Below are positions 25,248 through 36,115 of a stretch of DNA of 49,866 nt, piece by piece (positions within the stretch are counted from its first letter, which is position 1; each line of letters opens with the position of its first letter). The translations under genes were made by a program, and so were the position numbers. The notes beneath the pieces are model-generated. The model saw only the letters and a program-made list of their open reading frames with translations, did not search any database and was not told where the DNA came from. The DNA lies in contig CAMZIO010000010.1 of assembly GCA_947307255.1 (NCBI GenBank), positions 1-49,866 on the forward strand. The letters run 5' to 3'. Origin of the DNA: an uncultured Clostridia bacterium. GTDB taxonomy: Bacteria; Bacillota; Clostridia; Oscillospirales; Oscillospiraceae.

Positions 25248-26306
25248 ATGGAACTGAGCGAACGCAAAAAGCAAATACTCAAGCGTGTGGTCGAGGATTA
25301 CATCGCGCTTGCCGAGCCGGTCGGCTCCAAGGCCATTGCACAGGAGATGGGCGGCAGCGTCAGCTCCGCCACGATCCGCAACGAGCTGAGCGAGCTGAGC
25401 GAGCTGGGCTATCTGGAACAGCCGCACACCTCCGCCGGGCGAATCCCCTCCCCCAAGGGCTACCGCCTCTACGTCAACGAGCTGATGGAGCGCCGCGCGC
25501 TCTCTCCCCAGGAGGAGGAGACGATCAATGAAACGCTGCACAGCAAGCTGGCAGGGCTGGATAACGTGCTCTCCCGCGCCGGGCAAATGGCGGCTTCCAT
25601 CGTCAACTACCCCACCTACGCCGTTACCGCCGGTCGGCGGGAGCTGAGCGTCAAGCGCTTTGAGCTGCTGGGCGTCGATGAACGCAGCTTCATCGTCGTG
25701 GTGATGACGGACGATATGAGCGTCAAAAGCCAACTGCAGCACTCTCCCCTGCCGTTCGACGCATCCCGGCTGGGCGATCTGAAAAACCTGCTCAACACAC
25801 ATTTTGCCTCGCATACCCGCGAGGAGATGAGCGTGCACCTGATGAGCGTTTCCGACCAGCTTTCACCGGAGCTGTTTCTCGTGCTCTCCAAAGCCGTAGA
25901 GTATGCGCGCGAGGTGCTGGAGGAGGCCATGCACCGCGACGTGGTTACCGCCGGAACCAATCAGATCCTAAAAATGCCGGAGTACCGCGATATCGACAAG
26001 GCGCACGAGCTGATGACCTTTATGGTCGACAACAAGGAAAACCTTCCGATCCCGGAGGACGACGCTCCGCTCAAGATCCTCATCGGGCCGGAAAACGTGA
26101 ACGAGGCCCTGCATGACACCAGCGTGGTCGTCGCCAGCTACGATATCGGCGACGGGATGCGCGGCCTGGTCGGCGTGGTGGGCCCCACGCGCATGGATTA
26201 CGCCACCGTAACCGCGCGGCTGAGCTATTTTGCCGACAGTCTGACGCGGATGTTCGGGAAAAACGAGCTGCCGCCGCAGTCGGAAGACGATAAGAGCAAG
26301 CAATAA
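25248..26306 (+). CDS. hrcA: Heat-inducible repressor HrcA
   Basis: A 352-residue repressor. The winged-helix N-terminus (about 1-75) has SSATIRNELSELSELGYLEQPHTSAGRIPS; a GAF-like regulatory region follows with VVVGPTRMDYATV-like sequence near the C-terminus (VGPTRMDYATVTARLSYFA). It binds CIRCE and depends on GroEL-type chaperones to fold, which gives feedback control. First gene of the operon, 25 nt after its operator, so autoregulated. The upstream Shine-Dalgarno match is weak (GGGACGGACG). Confidence 0.96.
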   Translation: MELSERKKQILKRVVEDYIALAEPVGSKAIAQEMGGSVSSATIRNELSELSELGYLEQPHTSAGRIPSPKGYRLYVNELMERRALSPQEEETINETLHSKLAGLDNVLSRAGQMAASIVNYPTYAVTAGRRELSVKRFELLGVDERSFIVVVMTDDMSVKSQLQHSPLPFDASRLGDLKNLLNTHFASHTREEMSVHLMSVSDQLSPELFLVLSKAVEYAREVLEEAMHRDVVTAGTNQILKMPEYRDIDKAHELMTFMVDNKENLPIPEDDAPLKILIGPENVNEALHDTSVVVASYDIGDGMRGLVGVVGPTRMDYATVTARLSYFADSLTRMFGKNELPPQSEDDKSKQ

Positions 26307-26320
26307 GGAGAATACCGCAT

Positions 26321-26917
26321 ATGGCAAGAAAAAACGAAACGCTCCCGGAGGAGCAGCATCCGACGCCGCCGGAGGACGCGGCGCAGGAGATGCAGCCGGA
26401 AACCGACGCGGCGCCCGAAACGCCCAAGGCAGAGGACGCGGCGCAGGAGACTTTCACCCTCACGCGCGAGCAGATGGAAAAGCTGGAAGGCGTGGCTGCA
26501 CAGCTTGCCGCCGAGCAGGACAAATACCTGCGCCTTGCCGCTGAATACGACAATTATCGCAAACGCACCGCCAAGGAAAAAGAGAGCGTCTACGCCGACG
26601 CCAAGATCGACACGCTCAAGGCGTTGCTGCCCGTATACGACAATCTGGAGCGCGGGCTGGCGCAGTACGGCGACGAGGACTCCCCCCACCGCAAGGGACT
26701 GGAGATGATCTTTACGCAGTTCCAAGAGAGTCTTGCCAAGCTCGGCGTAACGCAGATCGACGCCGCCGGGCAGCCCTTTGACCCCGAAAAACACAACGCG
26801 GTCATGCACGTAGAGGACGAACGCTTCGGGGAAAATACCGTGGCGGAGGTCCTGCAGCAGGGCTTCGCTCTGGGCGATAAGATCCTGCGCTTTGCCATCG
26901 TGAAGGTTGCAAACTGA
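26321..26917 (+). CDS. grpE: Nucleotide exchange factor GrpE
   Basis: 198 residues: an acidic, low-complexity N-terminus (1-50), a long coiled coil (about 55-105, with DKYLRLAAEYDNYRKRTAKE) and the C-terminal beta-wing domain (FDPEKHNAVMHVED, VAEVLQQGFALGDKILRFAIVKV). It releases ADP from DnaK. AAGGAG lies 10 nt upstream. Confidence 0.95.
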   Translation: MARKNETLPEEQHPTPPEDAAQEMQPETDAAPETPKAEDAAQETFTLTREQMEKLEGVAAQLAAEQDKYLRLAAEYDNYRKRTAKEKESVYADAKIDTLKALLPVYDNLERGLAQYGDEDSPHRKGLEMIFTQFQESLAKLGVTQIDAAGQPFDPEKHNAVMHVEDERFGENTVAEVLQQGFALGDKILRFAIVKVAN

Positions 26918-26991
26918 GAAAACCGTTTTGCGCCGCGAATATAACCGAATGAAAACAATTAAATTCACCATATATCAGGAGGACAAAAGCC

Positions 26992-28833
<1,842 letters not shown>

Positions 28834-28852
28834 AGCAGAAAACGTATCATAC

Positions 28853-28890
28853 CACGGCGGGGACAGTTTTTTAGCTGCCCCCGATTGTGG
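28853..28890 (+). other. Hairpin between dnaK and dnaJ
   Basis: GGGGACAG and CTGCCCCC pair around TTTTTTAG, with looser outer pairing CCAC/GTGG. No T run follows, so a processing or mRNA-stability stem that lowers dnaJ relative to dnaK is likelier than a terminator. Confidence 0.45.
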
Positions 28891-28909
28891 CGTTTCGAGG
28901 GAGTAATCC

Positions 28910-30046
28910 ATGGCAGAGAAAAGAGATTATTATGAGGTGCTGGGACTCAAGCGCGGCGCCTCGGAAGAGGACGTCAAAAAAGCCTATAAAAAGCTCGCCC
29001 GCAAGTATCACCCGGATATGAATCCCGGCGACAAGGATGCCGAGGAAAAATTCAAGGAGATCAACGAGGCGAACGAAATCCTCAGCGATCCAGATAAGAA
29101 GGCGCGCTACGATCAGTTTGGCTTTGCCGGGGTCGACCCGTCCTACGGTGCGGGCGCCGGCGCCGGCGGCTACGGCGCAGGCGGCTTCGACTTCGGTGAT
29201 CTGGGCGACATCTTCGGCAGCTTTTTCGGCGGCGGCTTCGGCGGCACACGCGCCAATCCCAACGCACCGCAGCGCGGGGAAAGCCTGCGCACCTCCGTAA
29301 ACATCAGCTTTGAGGAGGCCGCCTTCGGCTGCGAAAAGGACGTGGTGATCGACCGCGTGGAGCAGTGCGACACCTGCCACGGCAACGGCTGCGCCAGCGG
29401 CACAACGCCGGAGATCTGCCCGGAATGCGGCGGCCGCGGTTACGTGCAGCAGCGCCGTCAGACGCCGCTGGGCTATATGTCCACCTCCGCTCCCTGCTCT
29501 CGCTGCGGCGGGCGGGGCAAGATCATCCATCAGCCCTGCAAAACCTGCCGCGGCGCCGGCTCGGTCCGCAAACGCAAAACCATCAAGGTCAGCATCCCCG
29601 CCGGTATCGACAACGGCCAGACCATCTCCCTGCGCGCGCAGGGCAACGCCGGCAAGAACGGCGGCCCGGCCGGTGATCTGCTCATCGGCGTTTCCGTGCG
29701 CCCGCACGAGCTGTTCCGCCGCGAGGGGACCAGCGTCCTGTGCGAAACGCCCATCACCTTTGCGCAGGCGGCGCTCGGCGCGGAGCTGGAGATCCCTACG
29801 ATCGATGGCAAGGTGAAATACGCCATCCCAGAAGGGACGCAGTCCGGTACGACCTTCCGGCTCAAGGGCAAGGGCATCCCCGGTCTCAACGGCCGCGCCC
29901 GCGGCGACCAGTACGTTACCGTGTATATCGAGACGCCGCGCAACCTCACGCGCGAGCAGAAGGAAGCGCTGCGCCGCTTCAGTGAAACGCTGGGCGAGCG
30001 AAACTATGAGGAGAACAAGAGCTTCTTCGGGAAGTTCAAGAAATAA
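28910..30046 (+). CDS. dnaJ: Co-chaperone DnaJ (Hsp40)
   Basis: A 378-residue type I DnaJ. J domain 1-70 with the HPD triad (YHPDMNPG); Gly/Phe-rich linker about 75-115; zinc-finger region with four CxxCxGxG repeats ([32 protein letters not shown]) at about 146-220; C-terminal substrate-binding domain. It stimulates DnaK ATPase. GAGGGAG lies before the ATG. Confidence 0.97.
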   Translation: MAEKRDYYEVLGLKRGASEEDVKKAYKKLARKYHPDMNPGDKDAEEKFKEINEANEILSDPDKKARYDQFGFAGVDPSYGAGAGAGGYGAGGFDFGDLGDIFGSFFGGGFGGTRANPNAPQRGESLRTSVNISFEEAAFGCEKDVVIDRVEQCDTCHGNGCASGTTPEICPECGGRGYVQQRRQTPLGYMSTSAPCSRCGGRGKIIHQPCKTCRGAGSVRKRKTIKVSIPAGIDNGQTISLRAQGNAGKNGGPAGDLLIGVSVRPHELFRREGTSVLCETPITFAQAALGAELEIPTIDGKVKYAIPEGTQSGTTFRLKGKGIPGLNGRARGDQYVTVYIETPRNLTREQKEALRRFSETLGERNYEENKSFFGKFKK

Positions 30047-30047
30047 C

Positions 30048-30854
30048 ATGTATCTTTCTGACTACCATATGCACGGCTCGTTCTCCTTCGATACGGACAC
30101 GCCCATGATCGACATGGCACGCGCGGCAGTGAAGGCGGGGCTGGACGAGATCTGTTTTACCGACCACGTGGACGTGTGCTATTCCGGGAGCAGCGTGCGC
30201 AATGAATTTGATTTTGCCGCGCTCACGCGCGCCTATGCCGCGCTGCACGAAGAGCTCAGCGAGCCGCTGCTGATCCGCCGCGGCATGGAGCTGGGCGAAG
30301 CGCCGCGCGACTTTGCCCACGCCGAGCGGCTGCTGCGCGAGGCGGCGGATATGGATTTTATCATCGGCTCGCAGCATCAGCTTTCCGAAAAGTACGGCCA
30401 CGTTGACCTCTATTTCTGTGCCGCAAGCGACGAGCAGGCCGCCCGCGCGCAGATCGAGGATTATTTGACGCTGGTGCTCTCTCTTGCGCGGTGGGGCAAA
30501 TTCTCCGTGCTGGGGCATCTGACGCTGCCGCTGCGCTATATGAACGAGAACAACGGGCTGCATATGACCTTTGACGGATATGAGGCGGAGGTCGAGGAGA
30601 TTTTCCGTGCGCTGATCCACAACGGCTGCGGCATCGAGTGCAACACCAACCGCGGCAACGTGCCGCTGCCGGACGAAAAGTGGCTGCGGATGTACCGCGC
30701 GCTGGGCGGCGAGATCATCACCGTCGGCACGGACGCCCACACTCCGGCATACGTGGGCTGCCACGTCCGCGAGGTGCAGGAGCTTCTGCGCGCGTGCGGT
30801 TTTTCGTATACCTGTACCTTTGAAAAACGCAAACCGATCTTCCACAAATTATAA
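30048..30854 (+). CDS. PHP-domain phosphatase, histidinol-phosphatase (HisJ/HisK) family
   Basis: 268 residues with PHP metal motifs: DYHMHGSFSFD at the N-terminus, FTDHVD near 40, a central GSQHQLSEKYG, LGHLTLP and the C-terminal GTDAHTPAYVG. Histidinol-phosphate phosphatase is the family's named activity, but PHP proteins act on varied phosphoesters and no other his biosynthesis genes are near. It starts 1 nt after the dnaJ stop with no strong RBS of its own, so translation is probably coupled to dnaJ, putting it under CIRCE read-through. Confidence 0.82.
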   Translation: MYLSDYHMHGSFSFDTDTPMIDMARAAVKAGLDEICFTDHVDVCYSGSSVRNEFDFAALTRAYAALHEELSEPLLIRRGMELGEAPRDFAHAERLLREAADMDFIIGSQHQLSEKYGHVDLYFCAASDEQAARAQIEDYLTLVLSLARWGKFSVLGHLTLPLRYMNENNGLHMTFDGYEAEVEEIFRALIHNGCGIECNTNRGNVPLPDEKWLRMYRALGGEIITVGTDAHTPAYVGCHVREVQELLRACGFSYTCTFEKRKPIFHKL

Positions 30855-30868
30855 AGGAGAAACGAACG

Positions 30869-31306
30869 ATGAAAATTGCAATGGGCTGCGACCACGGCGG
30901 ATATGCGCTGAAAGAGGATATTAAGAATCTGCTCACCGGCAAGGGTTACGAGGTCGTAGATTGCGGCACTTACTCCACCGACAGCTGCGACTACCCCGTC
31001 TTTGGCGAGGCGGCAGCGCGGAAAGTCGCCTCCGGCGAGTGCGCCTGCGGCGTCGTGATCTGCACCACCGGCATCGGCATTTCCATCGCGGCAAACAAGG
31101 TGCGCGGCGTCCGCTGCGCGCACTGCACCGACACGCTCAGCGCCGAGATGACCCGCCGCCACAACAACGCCAACATGCTCGCCATCGGCGCGGGCATCAC
31201 CGGCAAGAACCTGGCCGAGCGTATGGTCGAGGTCTTCCTCTCCACCGAATTTGAGGGCGGCCGCCACGCCCGCCGCGTCGGTCTGCTGGACGCGATCGAG
31301 GGTTAA
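30869..31306 (+). CDS. rpiB: Ribose 5-phosphate isomerase B
   Basis: A 145-residue RpiB that interconverts ribose 5-phosphate and ribulose 5-phosphate. The catalytic Cys is C65 in VVICTTGIGISIAANK and the ring-opening His is H98 in RRHNNANM; GCDHGGYALK is the usual N-terminal signature. A related Gal6P isomerase (LacA/B) is less likely given the Cys and the length. AAAGGAG is upstream. Probably the last gene of the chaperone-led transcript. Confidence 0.93.
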   Translation: MKIAMGCDHGGYALKEDIKNLLTGKGYEVVDCGTYSTDSCDYPVFGEAAARKVASGECACGVVICTTGIGISIAANKVRGVRCAHCTDTLSAEMTRRHNNANMLAIGAGITGKNLAERMVEVFLSTEFEGGRHARRVGLLDAIEG

Positions 31307-31498
31307 CGCCCGCCGGAAAGGCGGCAGGGTGATACGGCGCCCCGTTCACCCTTTTCGCGCGTCGCTTCGTCGGCGCGTCCGCCGACGGCAGCGCCCGTTC
31401 TTTCGCGCCTGCGGGCGCGGGGCCTTGCCGCACTTCCAGCTTGCCCTCTTTGTCGGCGCGGCTGTGCCGCGAAGCTACACAGAAAGGCGGTGAGGCAG

Positions 31499-32575
31499 GT
31501 GAAAAACCGCTTCCCCCGGTATCGCTATAACAGTTACCACGGCCGCGGCGGCAACAGGCGTATGCGGGTGATTTTGATTCTGCTGGCCCTGCTGCTGATC
31601 GCGTGCGTATTCTGGATCGCACAGCGCTACATGGTCTACTGTGAGGATGGGACGTTCCGCTTCGAATTTCCCTGGACGCAGCGCCAAGGCGAACCCGCAC
31701 CGGCGGCGCAGAACGACCAAACGCCTGCGCAGGATCTGGAAATCATCATCGAGGAGCCCGCACCGCCGGAGCCGCACGCACGCACCGTCCTGCACGCACG
31801 GGAGCTGGATGCCTCCGCTTTGCAGGGCGGCAGCACGAAGGCGCTCGCCGCGCTGGCGGAGGAGGACGTAAACGCCCTGGTTATTCCGGTGAAGAACAGC
31901 CGTGGGCAGCTGCTCTATCCCTCGCAGTTATCCGACGCCGCGAAGATCGGCGCAGTCGCCGGCGGGAGTATCGCCGCCGCGGCGATTGCGGAGCTTAAGG
32001 CCGCAAACTACGCCCTGATCGCCCGCATCGCCACGCTGCACGACAGTCTCTTTGCCTACGCGCATATGACTGACGCGGCGGTCGAGCAGATCAAATACCG
32101 CGGCTACGTGTGGTACGCCCCGGATGAGACGTTTTATCTGGCGCCGGAAAAGGTGTTGACGCGCCGGTATCTGACGGACATCGCCGTGGAGTGCGCGCAG
32201 CTCGGCTTCGACGAACTGCTGCTCGACGAGTTTGCCTACCCCACGCAGGGCAGGCTGAGCAACATCTACACCGCTGCGCGCACGGTAACGCAGACGCAGG
32301 CACTTACGACGCTGGCGACGGAGCTTCGCTCCGCGCTCAAATCCTATGACGTCCGGCTTTCCGTCGTCATGGACGCTGAAACCGTGCTCGCCGGTGAAAA
32401 TGAGATTTCCGGCCAGTCCCTGCCGGACTTCGCGCAGATCTTTGATCGGATCTACGTCCCCGCCACGCCCGAACAGCTTCCGGCGCTGCGCGAGGCGTTG
32501 GGTGAATACCCGGCTGAGCTCGTCCCGATCCTGCACGAAGCGATCGAAGACGGCGACTATCTGATTGGCCAATGA
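31499..32575 (+). CDS. Membrane-anchored DUF4015-like putative glycoside hydrolase
   Basis: 358 residues: a basic, aromatic N-terminus, one membrane helix at about 23-41, a Pro/Glu-rich linker, then a TIM-barrel-like domain. DIAVECAQLGFDELLLDEFAYP resembles the acidic strand motif of DUF4015 (putative glycoside hydrolases), whose exact activity I cannot state. Start chosen at GTG 31499 because AAAGGCGG lies 8 nt upstream; GTG at 31490 is the alternative. A bidirectional terminator follows the stop. Likely acts outside the membrane on cell-surface or environmental polysaccharide. Confidence 0.68.
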   Translation: MKNRFPRYRYNSYHGRGGNRRMRVILILLALLLIACVFWIAQRYMVYCEDGTFRFEFPWTQRQGEPAPAAQNDQTPAQDLEIIIEEPAPPEPHARTVLHARELDASALQGGSTKALAALAEEDVNALVIPVKNSRGQLLYPSQLSDAAKIGAVAGGSIAAAAIAELKAANYALIARIATLHDSLFAYAHMTDAAVEQIKYRGYVWYAPDETFYLAPEKVLTRRYLTDIAVECAQLGFDELLLDEFAYPTQGRLSNIYTAARTVTQTQALTTLATELRSALKSYDVRLSVVMDAETVLAGENEISGQSLPDFAQIFDRIYVPATPEQLPALREALGEYPAELVPILHEAIEDGDYLIGQ

Positions 32576-32580
32576 ACGAC

Positions 32581-32625
32581 AACGAAAAAACAGCTTCCGG
32601 TAAACCGGAAGCTGTTTTTTTCGTT
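32581..32625. terminator. Convergent terminator
   Basis: AAAAAACAGCTTCCGG and CCGGAAGCTGTTTTTT flank TAAA. It serves the DUF4015 gene (plus) and the AGCS transporter (minus). Confidence 0.9.
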
Positions 32626-32668
32626 GTTTGCCAGCCGCTTGCGGCAACGGCTGCATACCGCGCCGGAA

Positions 32669-34063
32669 TCAGTTCCAGAAATCGGTGGGAACCTTCACAC
32701 CGGCATCCTTTGCCTTGAAGGTCGGGTTCTTGCCGGCCTTCTTCTGCGCGGTATAGTCGTCGAGCGCCTTGTAGGCAACGCCGCCGAGGATGATACAAAC
32801 AGGAATGTTCAACCCGGCGAGGATGCACTGGCAGATATCCGCGATATCCCAGGCCGTGCCGAACTTGATGATCGCACCCACGAAGATCAGCACCGCGCCG
32901 AGCACGCGCATGGCGTTCATAAAGGTCTTGCTGGGGGTCTTCTTGAGGATGTAGGCGAAGCCATTTTCCACATAGTAGAAGTTACCCAGCAGCGTGGTAA
33001 ACGCGAAGAGGAACATCGCAACGGCAATGAAGATCGGGCCGGCAGCGCCGAAGGTCTTGGCAAGGGCAGCCTGCACGAAGCCGGCGCCGGCAAGCTCTTC
33101 GGTCGGCTCAACGCCGGAGCAGAGGGTCATGAACGCGGTGGCGGAGCAGAGCAGCAGCGTGTCGATGAACACGGAGAGCATCTGCACCAGGCCCTGCTTG
33201 GCGGGGTGGGAGACGTCCGCCGCAGCGGCAGCATTCGGCGCGGAGCCGATACCGGCCTCGTTGGAGTACAGGCCGCGCTTGAAGCCCATCATCAGGCAGG
33301 AACCCATAAAGCCGCCAAAAATAGACTTGAAGTCAAACGCATCCGCGAAGATCATGCCAAACATATGGGGGACGTTCTTGATGTTGAGGATCAGCGCAAC
33401 GAGAGCCATGAGCACATACAGAATACCCATGATGGGCACCAGCGTACCGGTAACCTTGACCAGTCGCTTGCCGCCGCCGAGCATGGTATAGAGGAAGATC
33501 AGGGCGATCACAGCGCCGATAACCGTAGCCGCCATCTTGGGATTGGCCGTATAGAAGCCAAAGCCGGAGAACGCGGACTGCAGGTTGTAGGAGGCAAGCA
33601 TATTGTAACCGACGGCATAGGTGAAGATCAACGCCACGACGAATACGATCGCCAGCGGGCGGTTGTGCAGCGCCGCCTCGATGTAGTACGCGGGGCCGCC
33701 GTAGGAGCCGCCGTCGTTGTCTCTCTTCTTGTAGACCTGGGCAAGCGTGGACTCCACGAACGCGGAGGCGCCGCCGAGGATCGCGGTAACCCACATCCAG
33801 AACACGGCGCCGGGGCCGCCGATGCAGATTGCAGTGGAAACGCCGATGATGTTACCGGTACCCACGCGGGACGCGGTGGAGATCATCAGCGCGCCGAAGG
33901 ACGAAATCGCGCCCTCCGTGGCGGGCTTTTCCGCCACGACGCGGATCGACTCGCCAAACAGGCGGAACTGGGGGAACTTGGTACGGATGGTGAAGTACAA
34001 TCCGCCGCAGAACAGCAGCAGAGCCAGAGGCCATCCCGTCAGATACAGCAGGAAGTCATACAT
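32669..34063 (-). CDS. Alanine/glycine:cation symporter (AGCS) family transporter
   Basis: A 464-residue, about 11-helix membrane transporter. AGCS signatures are seen: SSFGALMISTASRVGTGNIIGV, GGPGAVFWMW, AFVESTLAQVYK and SNEAGIGSAPNAAAAADVSHP. It imports a small neutral amino acid with Na+ (or H+). The glutaminase gene lies upstream on the same strand, as in the glsA-glnT pairing of B. subtilis, which suggests glutamine. Start at ATG 34063, ten nt after GAGGAG; a GTG three codons earlier overlaps the RBS. Confidence 0.92.
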   Translation of the reverse strand: MYDFLLYLTGWPLALLLFCGGLYFTIRTKFPQFRLFGESIRVVAEKPATEGAISSFGALMISTASRVGTGNIIGVSTAICIGGPGAVFWMWVTAILGGASAFVESTLAQVYKKRDNDGGSYGGPAYYIEAALHNRPLAIVFVVALIFTYAVGYNMLASYNLQSAFSGFGFYTANPKMAATVIGAVIALIFLYTMLGGGKRLVKVTGTLVPIMGILYVLMALVALILNIKNVPHMFGMIFADAFDFKSIFGGFMGSCLMMGFKRGLYSNEAGIGSAPNAAAAADVSHPAKQGLVQMLSVFIDTLLLCSATAFMTLCSGVEPTEELAGAGFVQAALAKTFGAAGPIFIAVAMFLFAFTTLLGNFYYVENGFAYILKKTPSKTFMNAMRVLGAVLIFVGAIIKFGTAWDIADICQCILAGLNIPVCIILGGVAYKALDDYTAQKKAGKNPTFKAKDAGVKVPTDFWN

Positions 34064-34398
34064 AAAATACACACTCCTCTTTCATTCAGATTTTTCAGTG
34101 GGTCGGCCGGGCAGAACCCCCCGGCATACGCCGGACCGCAAAGGCTCTCCCGCCGTCGCCCAAAGGCGAGGGGAATTCTGACGCTTCATGACACGGCCCG
34201 TTTTGTGTGGCAAATCAAGACGTTTGGTTTCTCCCTTTCCCCCGTCTGCTCTGTCGTTTGCCGCGGGTCAAACATAAGGCCGTTTCACTACTTTTGTATT
34301 TTACAGGATTCTTGCGCACTTTTCCACTCCTGGCGCGCCCTTTCTATGTAATAGACAAAAAGCGCACACATTTTTTGTTTAAAGCGACGATTCCCGAT
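34064..34398. other. 335-bp spacer between glutaminase and AGCS genes
   Basis: No gene is seen. On the minus strand the part nearest the transporter (34090-34190) is GC-rich with short stems (CCGGCG/GCCGG, CGCC/GGCG) and a GGGAGAG element; the part nearest the glutaminase is AT-rich with a TAAAAT that could be a -10 around 34310. I could not match it to a known riboswitch, but a 5' leader of this length on a transporter gene is notable. Confidence 0.4.
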
Positions 34399-35322
34399 TC
34401 AGGCGTTGAGCGAATCAAAAATATGCAGGTGCAGCTCCCGCGAGAGGTACTCCAGCATCTGCCGCCCGCCGATGCTGTTGCCCTTCTCGTCGAGCGCGGG
34501 ACCATAGGTGCCGATGCCCATGCGGTTTTCCACGCAGCCCATAATACCGCCGCCCACGCCGCTCTTGGCGGGAATACCCACGCGCACGGCAAATTCGCCC
34601 GACCCGTCGTACATGCCGCAGGTGAGCATCAGCGTCTTGACCACGCGCACCACGCGCTCGTCCAGCAGGCGCACGCCGTTGTTGGGGTCGACGCCGCCGT
34701 TGGCAATCGTCAGCCCCAGCCCGGCGAGCGAACGGGCATTGACGCTCAGCGAGCACATCCTGAAGTACAGATCCACCGTTTTCAGCTCGTCCCCTTCCAG
34801 CACGCCCTTGCTCTTGAGCAGGTAGGCGATGGCGCGGTTTCGGTCGCCCGTAGCCTTTTCCGAGTGGTACACCGCCTCGTCCAACACGATATCGTCGTCC
34901 ATGCACAGGATCCGCGCATACTCCAGCAGCTGCTCGAAGGTGAACCGCGGGGTCAGCATGCTGACCACTTCGATCGCACCGGCATTGATCATCGGGTTAT
35001 AGGGACGGTTGCTGGCAAGGTCCAGCTTGAGAATGGAGTTAAACGCATCGCCCGACGGCTCCATCATCACCTTGGCGAACACCTTGTCAAATCCCTCGCA
35101 CTGCAGCGCAGTCGCCAGGGAGATCACCTTGCAGATACTCTGAATCGTAAAGCGCTGGTCCACGTCGCCGCACATGATTTTCTGGCCGTCCTTGGTAAAC
35201 AGGCACAGGCCCAACTGGTTGGGATCGGCCTTGCCCAACTCCGGGATATAGTCTGCCACCGCCCCCTGCGGGATAAATTGGCGTCCGTATTCCAGGGCGC
35301 ATTGCGCTGTTTTTTGCAGCAT
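34399..35322 (-). CDS. glsA: Glutaminase
   Basis: A 307-residue serine-dependent glutaminase (beta-lactamase-like fold) giving glutamate and ammonia. The catalytic S62-x-x-K65 is in TIQSICK; further family segments are RPYNPMINAGAIE, NDPNN-like GGVDPNNGVRLL and SGVGGGIMG. Length matches bacterial GlsA. Probably supplies glutamate from glutamine imported by the downstream AGCS transporter. An RBS GAGAGG lies before the ATG. Confidence 0.95.
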   Translation of the reverse strand: MLQKTAQCALEYGRQFIPQGAVADYIPELGKADPNQLGLCLFTKDGQKIMCGDVDQRFTIQSICKVISLATALQCEGFDKVFAKVMMEPSGDAFNSILKLDLASNRPYNPMINAGAIEVVSMLTPRFTFEQLLEYARILCMDDDIVLDEAVYHSEKATGDRNRAIAYLLKSKGVLEGDELKTVDLYFRMCSLSVNARSLAGLGLTIANGGVDPNNGVRLLDERVVRVVKTLMLTCGMYDGSGEFAVRVGIPAKSGVGGGIMGCVENRMGIGTYGPALDEKGNSIGGRQMLEYLSRELHLHIFDSLNA

Positions 35323-35356
35323 TGCGATCGCCTCTCTTCTTTGCTGTTCTTATGAA

Positions 35357-35368
35357 CACATTATAGCA
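35357..35368 (-). promoter_or_regulatory. Extended -10 promoter of glsA
   Basis: On the minus strand TGCTATAAT, with the -10 hexamer at 35365-35360. No good -35 is visible; the TGN extension compensates. Confidence 0.65.
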
Positions 35369-35574
35369 CTGTTGCACAAAAAAGTACAGAGAAATTTCAA
35401 ACGATCCCGATAGAACGACCAATACGATCCTCCGGTTAACGGCGGCGGGTTGCCGCAGGGCCGTCCCCTATCACCCGCGCAACCGTCAGTTGCGCGTTTT
35501 CCAAGGCCGCTTGGTTGACCGCGCCGCAAAAAAGTGATAGAAAAAGGACAAATCCAGAAAGGAGTTGACGAGGC

Positions 35575-36018
35575 ATGACCTTGGGAGGAAAGATTCAAGC
35601 ACTGCGCAAAGGGCGCCAGATGTCGCAGGAGCAGCTTGCCGACCGGCTGGGCGTATCCCGCCAGTCGGTTTCAAAGTGGGAGCTGGACGAGGCTGCACCG
35701 GATATCGGCAATCTGGTTGGCATCGGTGCGCTGTTCGGCGTATCGTTGGACGCCCTGCTCAAGGAGGGGGAGGAGCTGCCGGAAAACGGCAAACCGCGCG
35801 CCGAAACGGAGTGCGGGCGGAAGGCGGACACGCGGCGCGGCGCGGCGATCGGTCTGGGCTATGGCTTTGCGCTATTTCTGGGACTGCTGATTGCGTTGAT
35901 CCTGTTTGTCTGCGCCGACACGTGGTGGAAAAAGCTGGGCGGCGTCCTGATTGGCGGCCTTGCATTTTTGTCTCTGGGACAACTGATCCACCTGTTGATC
36001 GCGCTGCGGCGCAAATGA
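35575..36018 (+). CDS. XRE-type HTH protein with two C-terminal membrane helices
   Basis: 147 residues. HTH at about 5-60 (IQALRKGRQMSQEQLADRLGVSRQSVSKWE, DIGNLVGIGALFGVSLDALL), a charged linker (66-92) and two hydrophobic helices at about 94-115 and 119-142. Such small HTH proteins with membrane tails are common in Clostridia and may act as membrane-tethered regulators; no partner gene is adjacent. GAAAGGAG lies upstream. Confidence 0.82.
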   Translation: MTLGGKIQALRKGRQMSQEQLADRLGVSRQSVSKWELDEAAPDIGNLVGIGALFGVSLDALLKEGEELPENGKPRAETECGRKADTRRGAAIGLGYGFALFLGLLIALILFVCADTWWKKLGGVLIGGLAFLSLGQLIHLLIALRRK

Positions 36019-36040
36019 GCGCGATCGCTGCAACAGAAAA

Positions 36041-36082
36041 CATCCGGCGGGAGCGCTGCGCTCCCGCCGGATGCCTCTTTTT
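36041..36082 (+). terminator. Terminator of the small XRE gene
   Basis: CATCCGGCGGGAGCG and CGCTCCCGCCGGATG form a 15-bp stem, followed by CCTCTTTTT. Confidence 0.85.
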
Positions 36083-36115
36083 GTCGGTCCGCCTCCTCCG
36101 GAGGCGGCGTTTCCC

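Noticed and set aside
34064..34200. Glycine or glutamine riboswitch before the AGCS gene
   Set aside because: A GGGAGAG element is present, but the conserved downstream core of the glycine aptamer and the glutamine motif are absent.
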